Assembly (NCBI RefSeq): GCF_963678635.1
Contig: NC_087066.1
Span: 16,103,949 to 16,167,948 of the forward strand
Source: Symsagittifera roscoffensis
Taxonomy: Eukaryota; Xenacoelomorpha; Acoela; Convolutidae
DNA length: 64,000 nucleotides
Direction of reading: 5' to 3'
Shown here: positions 10,046-21,560 of the stretch, one piece after another
Numbering within the stretch: position 1 is the stretch's first letter
How the letters are laid out: each line of letters starts with the position of its first letter
Position numbers and translations under genes: made by a program
Notes under the pieces: generated by a model
The model's database searches: none
What the model was told of the DNA's origin: nothing
The model's input: the letters and a program-made list of their open reading frames with translations, nothing else

Positions 10046-10435
10046 CCTACATTGTTGAAGTGCCTTTTCTTCAATTGTAGTGTTTGGGAAGAAGATAAAA
10101 TGGGTATATTACACCTTGCAACAAGCTCGCAACTCCATTTAGCAAGTGATTTGAAAAAAAATGTATTTAGTAATCAAACAAAGTAAGCATGCTACAGATC
10201 GAACAAAAAGAGAAGTGAAAAGAGATGATTACGAATGAATAAACCATATTATGAACATGACGTATCAAAACAATTATTATCTGTAATTATATTGTTCAAC
10301 GCAATATATTTGGGCCGTCGAGAGTTATCGTTACTGCTGATACCAACCTTACTTGTTTTTTCGTTGGTTCTAATGATTGGAGGGATACGAACTGTTCGGG
10401 ATGTTTCATCGCGGGGAGATACACTCTGAAAAGTT

Positions 10436-10486
10436 TGTTGTTGTTGTTGTTGTTGTTGTTGTTGCTGTTGCTGTTGTTGTTGTTGT

Positions 10487-10520
<34 letters not shown>

Positions 10521-10576
10521 GTTGTTGTTGCTGCTGCTGTTGTTGTTGTTGTTGTTGGTGTTGTTGTTGTTGTTGT
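10436..10576. repeat. (TTG)n microsatellite
   Basis: About 140 bp of TTG units with occasional CTG, TCG and GTG interruptions. Long poly-Leu/Val (plus) and poly-Asn/Gln (minus) frames across it are products of the repeat. Confidence 0.97.
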
Positions 10577-10777
10577 TTTTCCTAGGAAAAAAATTGCACA
10601 TTAGAACGGTGAAGGGTTTGCCAAACGACTCGATGAAAAGGGTTGTGTCTTGTTGTTGTTGTTTGTGCTTCCTCAACATCGTCATCAACAATATTGCCGA
10701 CGTAAATAGAGCCGGGAAATTTCAGTTTAACTTGTCGTTGAACGTGTTCAGATCATGTTCAACTTCAGTCGTCGTCT

Positions 10778-13332
10778 TCATTTTCCCTCCTGCCTCAGCG
10801 AAAACAGGGGCAAGTTATATCCCTGATGGATGACAAATGGGGTAGGGGCAGTTTGCGTTAACGTAGGGATAGAGCGAACAAATGTCAATGTAACGAAAGT
10901 GTTGAATTTTAATGGTGTATAAAAGTCCCTTTTACAAACAATCGATTTGAGCATTCTAGAAGAAGAAAGCGCTGTGTTGTTGTCGTTATTGTTATGTAAA
11001 TATGTTACTAAGCTACGATAGTCACACTCCCAAATGTGCTCACATGCCTCAAAGATGAACTCGTATCCGTCTGTTGTTTTGTACACCGTTTTCTCATTGA
11101 TCTGTTTCTGTAGATAAACTGAACGATCTCTTTCAGAAATTAGCCACATTTCTTCCATCGCTATCTAGAGCTTTTTGATGAAAGTTTTACGGTTTGGAAA
11201 ACATTTTGGGCAGCCATGACAATAGCAACCAAAAAACTCATAGATAGTTGCAAGATGCGGAGTCTTTTTCTTTTTTGACAAAAAAGAGCTAGGACTAGAT
11301 GAGCGGTCTTCATGGTCATCAAGTTTCAATATCAGCTCGTCAACTTTACATGGACCAAATTGTTGCTGACCGACTTTTCGGTTACTGATATTAGTTTTGT
11401 CTGGTTTGTAAAAAACAATTTTAGAACTACCCATTTCGTCTTTCTCGCTTTCCTGGCTTTCAGTCCTTGTCAACCATTGCAAAGCATGAAAAAATATAAC
11501 ATCTCGAGAATGATAACCATTGATCGGTAAAATACCAGTTGCAGTCATAGGCATGAAGAGCTACCTGTAAGAATAATTGCATGCAGATGCAGCAGTACAC
11601 GCAACATTGAAAGGGTCAATTCCGCCGCAAATAGAATCAAATAAATTCTGAAACTGAACTACTCCACGTCTGATTGACAGTATTCCATCAATTTCTGCTA
11701 AAAATTGTACACTTGATGGGACTGCTGATAGTTCTATCGCTGTTGGTCAGGCTACTTGGAAAGATCTTCATTTTTTTTCATGCTTGTTTCCCCAAAAAGA
11801 CATTTGGGAGAAAACTGTCCGTCTTCAAAAGCAAATTGCTGACTGGTGCTCAGAAAAACAGGATGACATTTTAGGTCGTTTTGATGGTTAATGTTTGCTT
11901 CCATGGAAGATGTAGGCTGATTACAGGGATCACAGTCTTTACAGTACCAGAAAAGTTGCAAACTGAAATTTTGTCCAAAATAGCAGTCTTTTTGATTTTT
12001 GAAAAACAGTAATTTTCTGTTGATCAAGTGACGCTCTGCAGATAAGTTAGTGGAGAGAGTAGCCTTTTTAAATCTCAGCCAGCCCAAAGAATTTTGAAAG
12101 TTTAGAAGGACTATCCGAATGAAAAGAAATGAGTCGATAAAACTCTTGTTTCCGACTTTCATAGACATGATTTTAATGCCTCTTGAAGCAATCTTTGGAA
12201 TGCATTGCTGTTGTTTATATAACTATTCAAGAAAAGATAAAAATTGAATGCGCTTCCAAAGTGTGCAATGAGCCAATCGCATTTTGTTACAGGTTGCAGA
12301 TTGCCAAAAAAGTATGAACAAAACTGTGATACGCAATCATAACCCTTAAAAACAAGTTCCGGATTACTACTCAGTGTTTTTTTTTGCACATAACAAAACA
12401 GTCTTATGATTATTGTTCTGCTCGCAACTTTGATCCTTTTCTATATCAAAAACCCAGCTTGCAAGGTCTGGTACAGATTTATCAGTATCTCGATCAACGT
12501 CCGGGTTGCTTTCTTCGTCCGCTATTTTTTTTCGCTGAATCTCGATGTTCTTCATTAATGTCGTCGTCGTCGGTGTTATGTCGTTTCCTTCTCATTGGTG
12601 GTTGAATGAAGCATTGATGCAAATGACTCTTCCTATTGTCAAATTACTGGGAGCAAATGACGCACCGCGTTTTTGAACATTAAATAAACCTTTCATTGTT
12701 GTTATAAGATCCACATACCCTCCTCCATCCAGTATATACAACAAATCAAAGTAATTTTGTTGACCTCCATTTAAACACTTTAAGAATGCAGAAGCAGCAT
12801 AAACTTTCGGTCATACAATAATAATGCATAATATTTGAGCCGAGCGATTTTTGACAGTTTTTCAAGATCTTCAAGCGTCCATTGTGCTCCATACTTTAAC
12901 GTAAATTTCTCTGTTAATTGGATTTCTTTTGTGATTATTTGTTTGATATAACGGTTTCTAGCGGCCGATTGATGATTAAGGCTCAATTTTTTTTCATTTC
13001 TCTAGCATTGTGGTTGCTTCAAAGCTTCGTTCGAGTCCAAAGGCGAGTGCAGTTATCATATAGTTATTGTCATTTGTCTCAATTGTCTTTACAACAGAAC
13101 GTTTTTGCTGCACAAAAAAAAAAGATGTTCTTCATTTTTGTCGTCGTCGTCGGTGTTTTGTCGTTTCCTTCTTTTTGGTGTTTGAATGGTTAAATGAAGC
13201 ATTGATGCAAATGACTTTTTCCATTGTCAAATAACTGGGAGCAATTGACGCACCGCGTTTTTGAACATTAAATAAACCTTTCATTGTTGTTATAAGATCC
13301 ACATACCCTCCTCCATCCTGGGTATACAACAA
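10778..13332 (-). pseudogene. Polinton DNA polymerase B, exonuclease half
   Basis: Successive minus-strand pieces follow the order of a protein-primed type B polymerase. Exo I is near 12,470 (SWVFDIEKDQS), the second exonuclease region at 12,389-12,159 (WLIAHFGSAFNFYLFL) and a third piece at 12,168 (VGNKSFIDSFLF). Next come ILPINGYHSRDVIFFHALQW at 11,530 and FFGCYCHGCPKCFPN near 11,220, the latter a hallmark of this polymerase group. The last piece has HIWECDYRSL near 11,030. Pieces at 13,332-12,780 probably belong to the N-terminus. The family normally exceeds 1,000 residues. The palm motifs are absent, and stops and frame changes separate every piece. Confidence 0.75.
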
Positions 13333-13711
13333 ATCAATAGAATTTAGTTGACCTCCGTTGAAACACGTAAAAAAATCAGAAGCCGCATAAACTTTCGGTC
13401 ATACAATTACATTGCATAATTTTTGAGCCGAGCGATTTTTGACAGTTTTTCAAGATCTTCAAGCGTCCATTTTGCTCCATACTTTAACGTAAAATTCTCT
13501 GTTAATTGGATTTCTCTTATTATTATTTTTTTGATGCAACGGTTTCTAGCGGCCATATGATGATTTACGCGAGATTTTTTTCATTTCTCGAGCATCACGA
13601 GTTGCTTCGAAGCTTCGTTCGAGTCCAAAGGCGAGTGCAGTTATCAGGTAGTTATTGTCATTTGTCCCATTTATCTGTACAACAGAACGTTTTTGCTGCA
13701 TAAAAAAGATA
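12545..13711. repeat. Tandem duplication of about 585 bp in the polymerase N-terminal region
   Basis: 12,545-13,122 is repeated directly at 13,123-13,711. Shared strings include atgttcttcatt...tcgtcgtcgtcggtgtt, gacgcaccgcgtttttgaac and cgagtccaaaggcgagtgca. The copies differ by scattered substitutions and small indels. Confidence 0.88.
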
Positions 13712-14167
13712 AGATCGCGAACCCCCCTTGCGGGAAGAGATACAGAAAAAATATGCAGCCTTATTGTATTACTGATATCAAAACCTTTGTTGGAATTAAG
13801 TACTCGTCCATTTCGTTTAACTACTCGTGTAGAACTACTAGTTTTCTATGAGAAAAGTTTTCCAAATTTGTTTGCAGCTCTTGTGTCAGCGTATTTGATT
13901 TTGTCTACCTGAGATTCCAAATGGGTAAGGTCCCCTCGTAGTCTCAATTGGCAGCTATATGAGCGTTTCTTCTCTGCGGTCTCATAGAAACTCTATAAAA
14001 GTCCTGCGGGTTGAAAGAGTTCTCCATTTCTCTTGCAGTTAACGGCGCAACCTTCAGTCAATCAATTTTTGTGCGTGTGTGTCTGTGTGATTACATTCGA
14101 GGCATTGAAACGCCACGAAAAGATTGTTATGCCCATTTGCATGTATAAAAGATGTGTCTGAACAAAG
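13712..14167. other. No supported gene
   Basis: Decayed sequence between the polymerase duplication and the tRNA-like unit. I see no frame or RNA gene to report. Confidence 0.4.
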
Positions 14168-14250
14168 TTATGTAGCTCAAATGGTTCAGTGGAGGCGACA
14201 ATTCTTCAGACGACGACTATATTGACATGGTACAGGGTTCGAAATGGATT
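14168..14250 (+). repeat. tRNA-derived SINE-like unit
   Basis: An A-box-like string (tagctcaaatggttcagtgg, 14,173-14,192) is followed about 43 bases later by a B-box-like string (gggttcgaaatgg, 14,235-14,247). This spacing is that of an RNA polymerase III internal promoter. An intact cloverleaf with acceptor stem is not evident, so a tRNA-derived SINE head is more likely than a functional tRNA gene. Confidence 0.4.
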
Positions 14251-14501
14251 ATTTTCACTTTATTTTTTCACAAGAATTGGGTCAAATCCGTGGAGCACTA
14301 CTTGTTCTCGACGCTTGCTTAGTTTTTTAGAAACATGAAATTATAAATAAAAATTTGGCGAGCAGCAATTTTTTGACAGACTTTTTTTGCTCTTTATCAC
14401 GTTACGTTTGCTTCGATGCTTCGAGTTTTTTTGAAAAACAGCTAGCCACTTGTCGTATGGGGAAAACCAGTTTCAAATCAAGGATCTAATTAACAAAAAA
14501 T

Positions 14502-15275
14502 CAGGATGGTTGGTATCAGTCCATCAAAATTGATCATTAAATTGGTGGTTTGTTATCTAACTAATTAGCTTAAGACTAAAAACAAACAAAATTTACAAAT
14601 AGACGCATCAACTTTTGTTCAATTTATGATTTTGTCTTTCATTGTTGAGCGTCGCTAAATGTCATATGGAAAGAAATTGCTACAATTTTGTAAGCCTCAG
14701 ACGCAGTACGGCAGCCGTTCAACATCTAGTTTGGCCAGAGCATCGAATACATCAGACGTCCATGTGGTCATTTTGAAGCGTTGAAACGTTTCTTTTTGTT
14801 TATATACATGTTCTTGTTTTGCTAGAGCCAGTTCGCCTCTTCTAAGATCATGCAAAACCTCGAGTTTGACCCTCACCATCACACTACTGTTCAGATTGAT
14901 GTCCATCACGCCATGGAAACCATTCTCCAAAATCTCCAGCTCCCGGTGAATTTTCGCTAATGCGGACGTGTGCAAAGACTAGAAAACAACTTTTAAAATG
15001 TAGTGGAAAAACACAATTTTTTAAAAAAAAAATACTGGAAATCTTACAGCAAAAAAATGAAACAAAAGAGTTATTAACGACTATCTCACCCCAGCTAATG
15101 TAGCCTGTTCAGTATTGTCATCTCCGTCGTCAACAACTACCACCGAACTGTGAGCATGTTCTTCTTAGCTGTCTGTTCGATAAACAGAAATTTAGAATGG
15201 CTGCTATCAGTCCATCAAAATTGATCAATCAATTGGTGGTTTGTTATTTCACTAATTAGCTCAGGAGTAAAAAAT
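14502..15275. repeat. Pair of direct repeats of about 80 bp
   Basis: 14,502-14,582 and 15,195-15,275 share tatcagtccatcaaaattga, aattggtggtttgttat and taattagct with few differences. They flank the two-exon ORF on the minus strand. Confidence 0.8.
14697..15164 (-). CDS. Hypothetical two-exon ORF, helical
   Basis: Exon 2 (14,978-14,697) follows a good acceptor (TTTTCTAG) and reads SLHTSALAKIHRELEILENG, then FHGVMDINLNSSVMVRVKLE and ELALAKQEHVYKQKETF, ending at TGA. Exon 1 ends at 15,090 with donor GTGAGA and reads SSVVVVDDGDDNTEQATLAG. Both exons are in phase 0, so the 111 bp intron joins them cleanly, which is strong support for a real gene model. The exon 1 start is unclear: an in-frame TAA lies at 15,165-15,167. 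Much of exon 2 looks alpha-helical and charged. No family recognised; it lies inside the Polinton span, so it may be an element gene. Confidence 0.45.
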
Positions 15276-15544
15276 TGTCCTCATCGTCAATTTTGAGGAA
15301 AAATTAGGAGGAAAAATGTTTTTCCTCCTCCTCCTCGCCATCAACCGCAATGTCAGAAGTTCTGATGGTACCCATTTTGATTTCGTTCAAAGATTGCTTG
15401 CTGGTCATTTTGACACTGAAATAAAGTATCACAATGAACTACTAAGTATGAAAAAAAAATCTTTCAGTCGTTTGGGATTGCAAAAGAAAAGCTTCCAGAA
15501 GATGATTTTCTGAAATACATGTTGAAAGCATACCAAAAATTTTA

Positions 15545-16193
15545 ACCGAGCAGTCCGAATGACATCAAAACTTTTTAGAGTTATTAGACACGGTGGTGAG
15601 CTTGGCTTTTTTTGGCATTTTTTTAAAATCCCCTGCGGCCCAAAGGTCATCTTGTGAAAAAATGCTATCATCCTGAGACTGGGTGAAAGCATCAAAACTG
15701 TCTACCGCTGCTTTTGGATTGACTTCTTCCTTTTTTTGTTCTGTGCTGACTCCGCCGAATTGTATTCCAAAGATCTGAATGATTGTTGGTTAAAAAGAGC
15801 TGCTAGTGAGCTCTCGAACTGTCGTAGCAGCTCTAAGTCCGCGTGCCGTAACAAAGCCTCCTTGACTGACCCAGTTAAAGCGTCATTGTCGAAAACTCTT
15901 CAAGCGTAACACATATTCGGTTGACTCAAAACCAATCTCCTGTTTGGTCCAAGAATAGTTTCATAAACAAATAGACCCTTGCAACCATTAGTTTTGCTTT
16001 GAAATCAGATAAGTCGCTCATTACGACGCTCAAGATCCCATGAAGCGTTCACATTCAATTGTTTCAAATCCTCCACAGCTGATACTCTCATACATTTTGA
16101 TTCGTATTCTGATGTCTGTTGCTGGGGTTCTTTTATCTTATTTTTTGACCAATCACTAATACTTAGCCTTGCATTTTGCTGCTGAGAGCTCAT
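15545..16193 (-). pseudogene. Unrecognised broken ORF downstream of the capsid-associated gene
   Basis: Several minus-strand pieces in changing frames look like one decayed protein. It starts near 16,193 (SSQQQNARLSISDWSKNKIK), then DFKAKLMVARVYLFMKLF near 15,990, then FDNDALTGSVKEALLRHADL near 15,890. The end at 15,760-15,570 is acidic (AAVDSFDAFTQSQDDSIF, SQDDLWAAGDFKKM) with a Lys-rich finish. Frameshifts and at least one TGA separate the pieces. I do not recognise it; by position it could be a Polinton structural gene. Confidence 0.35.
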
Positions 16194-16440
16194 CTCTGCT
16201 CTGGAAATCTTACTATGAGATTAGACTATCAGTGCAATCTATTGTTTATATACATGTTTACCAAAGTAGAAACAAAATTAGATATCCAAAGTCAACATTT
16301 TTGAAACAAAATTGTAAATCACAGTCTGTATGCACGTATTTCAATCAATATGTATGCACTAAATCAAAGTCTGTATGCACGTATTTCAATCAGTGTATTA
16401 TGTATAAGTTTCTTTGTGACGATTTTTTTTCTGAGAACTA

Positions 16441-17074
16441 TCAAAAACTTGATGAAGACTGCCGACGGTCATTTTCAATTGCCGATAACATTTGTCGAGA
16501 GTCGAACAGCTGAAAACTTCTCACCAAGGGTGCTTTTGTACTACCCAAATATTGTGGTTTTATAAAATCGCAAAAGACGAAAACTTGTTGATAGCGTCCT
16601 ATATCAACCGGAAACGCTGGTTCGTCCAGAATCAAACCCATGTATTTTTTCCTGAGGTCTGCTCACCCCCAAAATGTAAAACAAATCATTTGAACAGTTT
16701 GCCATTTGTGAATTGCTGGTCCAGATTCCAGACTCGTTTGTTTTGCTATATATGTAATTAGTATGTTGGTCTTTATTCCAACGCCCACGAGAAATTTGAA
16801 CCTTTTTTTCATGCCATAAATCAAATCTTCATATGTTATATAGTTTCAAGAGGAATTTGTCTGTTTTTATACCTTTGTTTTGATAGTTGAAGTCGAAAGT
16901 CCCAGTGTTTTTAGGATACGTATTTTTAGGATACGTTACATCGGCAAGACTTACACACCACTGCCCTTCAAGACTCAAGCGCTCTCCTAATACTGTACAG
17001 AATGATGAGAGAGTGTTTTCGGTGTATGTATCCAAAGATGCGTTTGAGGAAATTTCAACATTAAAAGATTGCAT
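16441..17074 (-). pseudogene. Polinton capsid-associated protein (broken)
   Basis: The N-terminal piece at 17,074-16,829 reads SFNVEISSNASLDTYTENTL and then LSLEGQWCVSLADVTYP, a pattern typical of the N-terminus of a Polinton virion protein family. The C-terminal piece at 16,641-16,441 reads VFVFCDFIKPQYLGSTKAPL, another hallmark of that family. The section between is frame-broken. I cannot say whether it is the minor (penton-like) protein or another shell component; by length and motifs a minor capsid role is the more usual assignment. A 15-base tandem duplication (YPKNTYPKNT) is present. Confidence 0.62.
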
Positions 17075-17179
17075 TTTCTATAATTATAAAACTCTTTCAA
17101 CTCACAAACTATATTTTGCTGGCATTACAAGTAATAGCTCCGAGTTCGAGAAATGACCTGCAACTCAAGGTGATTAAAA

Positions 17180-18640
17180 AAAGAGATAAGATTATATAAA
17201 AAAGTTCACTTTTTGTGGAAGTAGTTTCTTAACCATGCCGATGAAGAAAAAAATTTCAATCGCCTTATAAATTTGTTCACAAAAGGTGAAAGAAAGTGTT
17301 ATACACACTTATTACCAAAAAAGATTGCAATGTGTTACAATTGCATTCATAATTTGTACTCGGTTTTATAAAATGCTCAAAAAAATTATCCATTCCCTTC
17401 TTCTTGGTTAAATTTTTTTCATTAATATAAAATATGTCCTCAATATGTTCAGATTTTGTGAAAGGTATTTCTTAACCGTGCTAGGGAAGAAACAAAACGA
17501 AATGTTGAATAAATCTGTTCACAAACTGTGAATCTATTGCCAATACGTAAACTTTCTAACATTACAAAACTGCCCGATAACAATCAAGCATTTTTCCCTT
17601 CCTCTCGATTTAACACTCTTTAAACTTGTCTATTGTCTGTTCACATTTTGTGAACAAAATTTTTTAACCATGTCAGGAGAGACAAAATTTTAAAACCTTG
17701 AAAAAGTATGTTCACAAAATGTGAACAGTTTTATTCAATGTAAACCCTTTGACAATTTGGCAGGGAAAACTCTGTTAGGGAAATTTATAGAGGAAACGAA
17801 GGCAACAAACAATTTTGTGTTTGGGATAAAATGTTTTTCTCAGTAAAAAAGAGAACATTCAATTGACACAAAAACATGATTAATAGGGGTACAGATTTTC
17901 AATTGACCAATCACAATCAAGCATTCTTATTCACTACCTCCTGGTTCATTTTTAGTTTTTATTTTTTATACATGTCTGTAATCTGTTCCTATTTTGTGAA
18001 CAATGTTTTTTAACTATGTATGAGGAGAAAAAATTTTAAACGTTTAAAAAATTTGTTCACAAATTTTTCAATGTATAAACTAGTTGACAATTTCTAGCAG
18101 GGAAAATTTTTTAATGAAAAGGCAACCAACAATTTTGTATTCTGGGTTAAAACGTTTTTTGTTCTCCTTATAAAGAAAATAGAAAATATTCGAATTGATA
18201 TAATAATTGACCAATCAGAGAACAAGATTTAAATTGACCAATCACAGTCAAGCATTTTTATTCAATACCTCCTGATTAATTTTTTATTTTTTATTTTCCT
18301 TTTTTTAATACATGTCTTTGTTCTGTTCACATTTTGTGAACAAAGATTCCTAGCCACGTATGGGGAGACCAATTTTTAAAACGTCAAAAAATTATGCTCA
18401 TAAAATGTGAACGATTTTATTTAACGTATAAAAAACTAAAAGGGGCTTGTTTCGTTTACTTTCTCCAAATAAACAGAGATAATATCTAAACCGACTCAAA
18501 ACTTGTTCAATCAGGGTACTGGGTTTCAATTGACTAATCACAATCAAGCATTTTTACTCACTAACTCCTGGTTATTTTTTTTCCTTGTTTTGACATGTCT
18601 TTATTTTGTTCCCATTTTGTGAACAAAATTTCCTTGCCAT
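17180..18640. repeat. Array of irregular units with paired GTTCAC...GTGAAC near-palindromes
   Basis: Six irregular units begin with a GTTCACATTTTGTGAAC-like string (near 17,204, 17,444, 17,639, 17,985, 18,325 and 18,608). Most then have TTTTTTAACCATG-like text and, about 70 bases on, an inverted GTTCACAAAATGTGAAC-like string. The linkers also recur (caatcaagcatttttattca, acatgtctttgttctg). Each 17-mer is itself nearly self-complementary. Unit length varies from about 195 to 346 bp. An array of related MITE-like copies is possible. Confidence 0.8.
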
Positions 18641-18682
18641 TCGCCCACTACATCCCCCCACCCTCAGGCTCAGCTAGTGGGT

Positions 18683-18693
18683 GGGGGGGGGGG
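18683..18693. repeat. G11 homopolymer beside a small inverted repeat
   Basis: Eleven G follow tagtgggt. Just before, cccacta (about 18,643) and tagtggg (about 18,675) are complementary, so a short hairpin is possible. Confidence 0.9.
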
Positions 18694-18779
18694 TTCAGTG
18701 ATTTAACAGCGGGCGGAGGTGGTAATTAATGGTTGAAGGGGGAATCAACATAAACTCCAACCAGTTCCTCTCCGCAGCC

Positions 18780-18960
18780 CCCCTGCTAATATTTGCAACA
18801 TATCTTTTTTGAGTTGCAAAAATATTGCGGTTAGGCTTCTTCGTTGCGCAAATTCGGGCAATTTTTTTTTTAACTGTGCAAGCGCGCAGAATTTTTCTGT
18901 TCACGCAAATTTGCATTTTTGGGTAACGTTTATTCGCGCAGAAACTCAGTAGTCGGCCTA
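18780..18960. repeat. Degenerate repeat of about 30 bp
   Basis: Strings such as gttgcgcaaattcggg, tgtgcaagcgcgcagaattt, cacgcaaatttgcattttt and ttcgcgcagaaac recur about every 30 bases. The minus-strand frame over them (Lys/Cys/Arg repeats) is a product of the repeat, not a recognised protein. Confidence 0.45.
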
Positions 18961-19299
18961 GGTGCAAAAATAATTTTATATGACGCGCAATGTCGCAATT
19001 TATTGGGTTTGTCTTTGATTCGTTTCAAATCGCGAGACTTCTGTGCCGCACAAAGTCACAGCATATTCTTTTTGCATTGCAATGGTCGCATCATACTAAT
19101 TTTGGTTCGCAATGGTCGCAAAAATAATCCCCGACCTCCGCTCGGAACTTGTGAGCCTACTTGGAAAGCATAATATCGGTAACTGAAAACAACAAAGCTG
19201 ACATCAGAAACCTCTGAAAAATATTTGCAAGGGAAAATGTGTGCAAAAACTGAGTGCCGAAAATCCAGTTGTGTCAAATCAAGTTGTGCATTAGCAACT

Positions 19300-21560
19300 C
19301 ATAAAACACCACCAAAAACCAATTTCAAACTAATCCATGATGCAGATATATGAACAGAATATCCTCGAATCTTGGAAGTTTTTTTTTAAAATCATATCTG
19401 CAAAACTTTGTAGATCAAGGAAAATTTGAAAATGCCAGATAGGTGGAACCAGTTTACAACTAGTATTCAAATCCAATCATATTATTGATAAAATTATCTC
19501 TATTAAGTATTTCCAACTAACCAATCATGATCTATAAGTAACACTTACTATAAATTGTATAGCTGAAACAATTCATAGTTTCAGCAACAGAATGGAATAA
19601 AAATAATTCAGCCAGCAGTCGTCTCCTTCAGAACAGTTCCTGATATCTTATCTGGCAAATTCCAGTAAACACTAGATCTACTGAGACTAGGAGATATAAG
19701 AGTGAGATTAAGGTTGGTATTAGACTAAGAAGTTGCGCGAACATATCCGGTCTAAGACAAGATAGCATGACGAACAGACCGTGTAAAATAAAAAAAAAAT
19801 GGTTAGAAAATTATTTTGAAAATAGATTTATTAAATTTATAAAGAGTTCCATCTTTCTAAAGGACTCTCGTCCTCATCTTAGCATAGATCCAGCTTCCAT
19901 GTTTTTTCATCTTAAAAAAAACCATAATCACTCAGAAATTAAAATCATTTGAATTTTTAACTTTTAAATCAACCTTTTCTTAAACTTATAACCTCGATTC
20001 ACTCTGCAACTCTTATCAATGAGCGAAGACTAATATCAATTTTTGAATCAGTAACCAGCTTAGTTGAGATAAACAGTGAAGAACTTCGGTTACCTATCCT
20101 CCACTTGAGCCCCTCCTCTTAACTGACGCAGGCTTAAACATACCTAGAGTTAATAAGTTTTAAAATAATATCTAAAGATCTATTTGTGTTCTAATTATAC
20201 CTGAACCTGATGGGTTGATTCACTATTCTCCAACCCTCGATCACAAATCAAAACACTAAGTAAAGTTAAGTAAGTTTTTCTAAAAATAGAACTTAACCAC
20301 CAAGAAAGTACAAAATAATTCTCGCGAATCGATTTAATCTCTCTCTCCAACCCGTCTACATTCAACAATCTACGCCCCAACACCAGGATAGCCCCACAAA
20401 AATCGTAAGAACTAACAATTTGAGAAATATAAAAACCTAACCCCTGGTTTTTGCAACCATCATTCTAACACTTAAGTCAAAAGATAATATAGGAAACAAA
20501 CAAACAAAAGAAATTCAGAATTGTTTATTTAAGAACGAAAGATACGATTTTTTAATTAGACCACATAATCAAAAAATAGGATGCATCAAATCGAAGAAAC
20601 ATACATGAAAGAAGACAATACTCAAAAAAAAACAAAAACAAAACATTAAACAAAAAATTTCCAAAACATGAAACGCAGTTTCGGAATCTGACTCAACCAC
20701 AATACAAGACTTCAAATATTCGATAAATATTCGACAATAACAACACATTAAAAAACAATCAAAATTATTTTTCGGAACCAGAATTCACAACAACCTCATC
20801 TATAAAAGGTAAACGCAGAATAAAAAATTCATACCTACGTAAACCAATACGACTCTATAATTGGAATCAACCAATAATGCATGTTGAAATTTACACATCA
20901 ACAGTAATTCCACACGAAAAGTGATTACATACAATGAAAATTTGATTTTATGACGATGATTTTATTCTTCCCTTTGTCATTCACCCACAAAGCGATCCCG
21001 CTAGCGGACAAGTACAAATTTGTCATATTCTAATTGCAAACTTGTTCGAAAAAAGGAAAAGTCCATGTAAACAAGGGTTTTGTGAAGTAAAATCAAAAGA
21101 CAAGACCCGATTTTTATCTACCAGGCACCAGTAAAATAACTTCACACTACGGCATTTTTACCATCGAGATCCTACTACCTCAATCATCAAATCAATCACC
21201 ACACCGAATTCAAACAGATGATATAGAATTAGATTTCTCAATGGTTTTCGTAGAATAGGTCAAAAATAGTGAACATCAAAACTCAAAAAGAGCACACCTA
21301 AATTTCACAAACGGTTTATTCTTTTCTAAATATAATTATTTTTCTAGATTAAAATTAAACGAACGAAATGTTTTGTGTATCTCCACCGCAAACATCTCGT
21401 CACAAAATGAAAAGACGAGAAATAAATTTTCTCTCACGTTTTTAGACTCTATCCATGAATCACTCACTGACAATGAAACATCACAAATAACAAAAATTAA
21501 CCTGAAAAAAATCCTAACATGGTTCATGATAGATTAATTTCAACACAGTTTAGCTTTAAT
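19300..21560. other. G-poor region 5' of the Ty3-like relic, no supported gene
   Basis: A/C-rich sequence. Short frames such as 19,767-19,952 (plus) are not recognisable. A possible regulatory block at 19,540-19,720 contains aataaa and could be part of an LTR, but I could not find its partner. Confidence 0.35.

Larger units (their letters stand above)
1..17120 (-). mobile_element. Decayed Polinton/Maverick-type element, rearranged
   Basis: Several hallmark Polinton genes lie on the minus strand: retroviral-type integrase with a chromodomain-like tail, FtsK/HerA-type packaging ATPase, the N-terminal half of a type B DNA polymerase, two capsid-type proteins and a basic virion-type protein. Polintons are self-synthesising, virus-like DNA transposons, and this gene set is specific to them (established knowledge). 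All genes carry stops or frameshifts, the integrase-capsid region is duplicated, and the polymerase palm domain is not visible. I found no terminal inverted repeats; the left end is cut by the window. The right limit is placed just past the capsid-associated ORF at 17,074 and is an inference. Confidence 0.8.

Noticed and set aside
10377-10833. Long poly-Leu, poly-Val and poly-Asn/Gln frames
   Set aside because: They are readings of the (TTG)n microsatellite and carry no independent coding signal.
14168-14250. Functional tRNA gene
   Set aside because: A and B boxes are present, but the acceptor and anticodon arms do not pair convincingly.
18695-18967. Cys/Lys-repeat protein on the minus strand
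   Set aside because: The pattern follows a DNA repeat of about 30 bp and does not resemble a known zinc-finger spacing.
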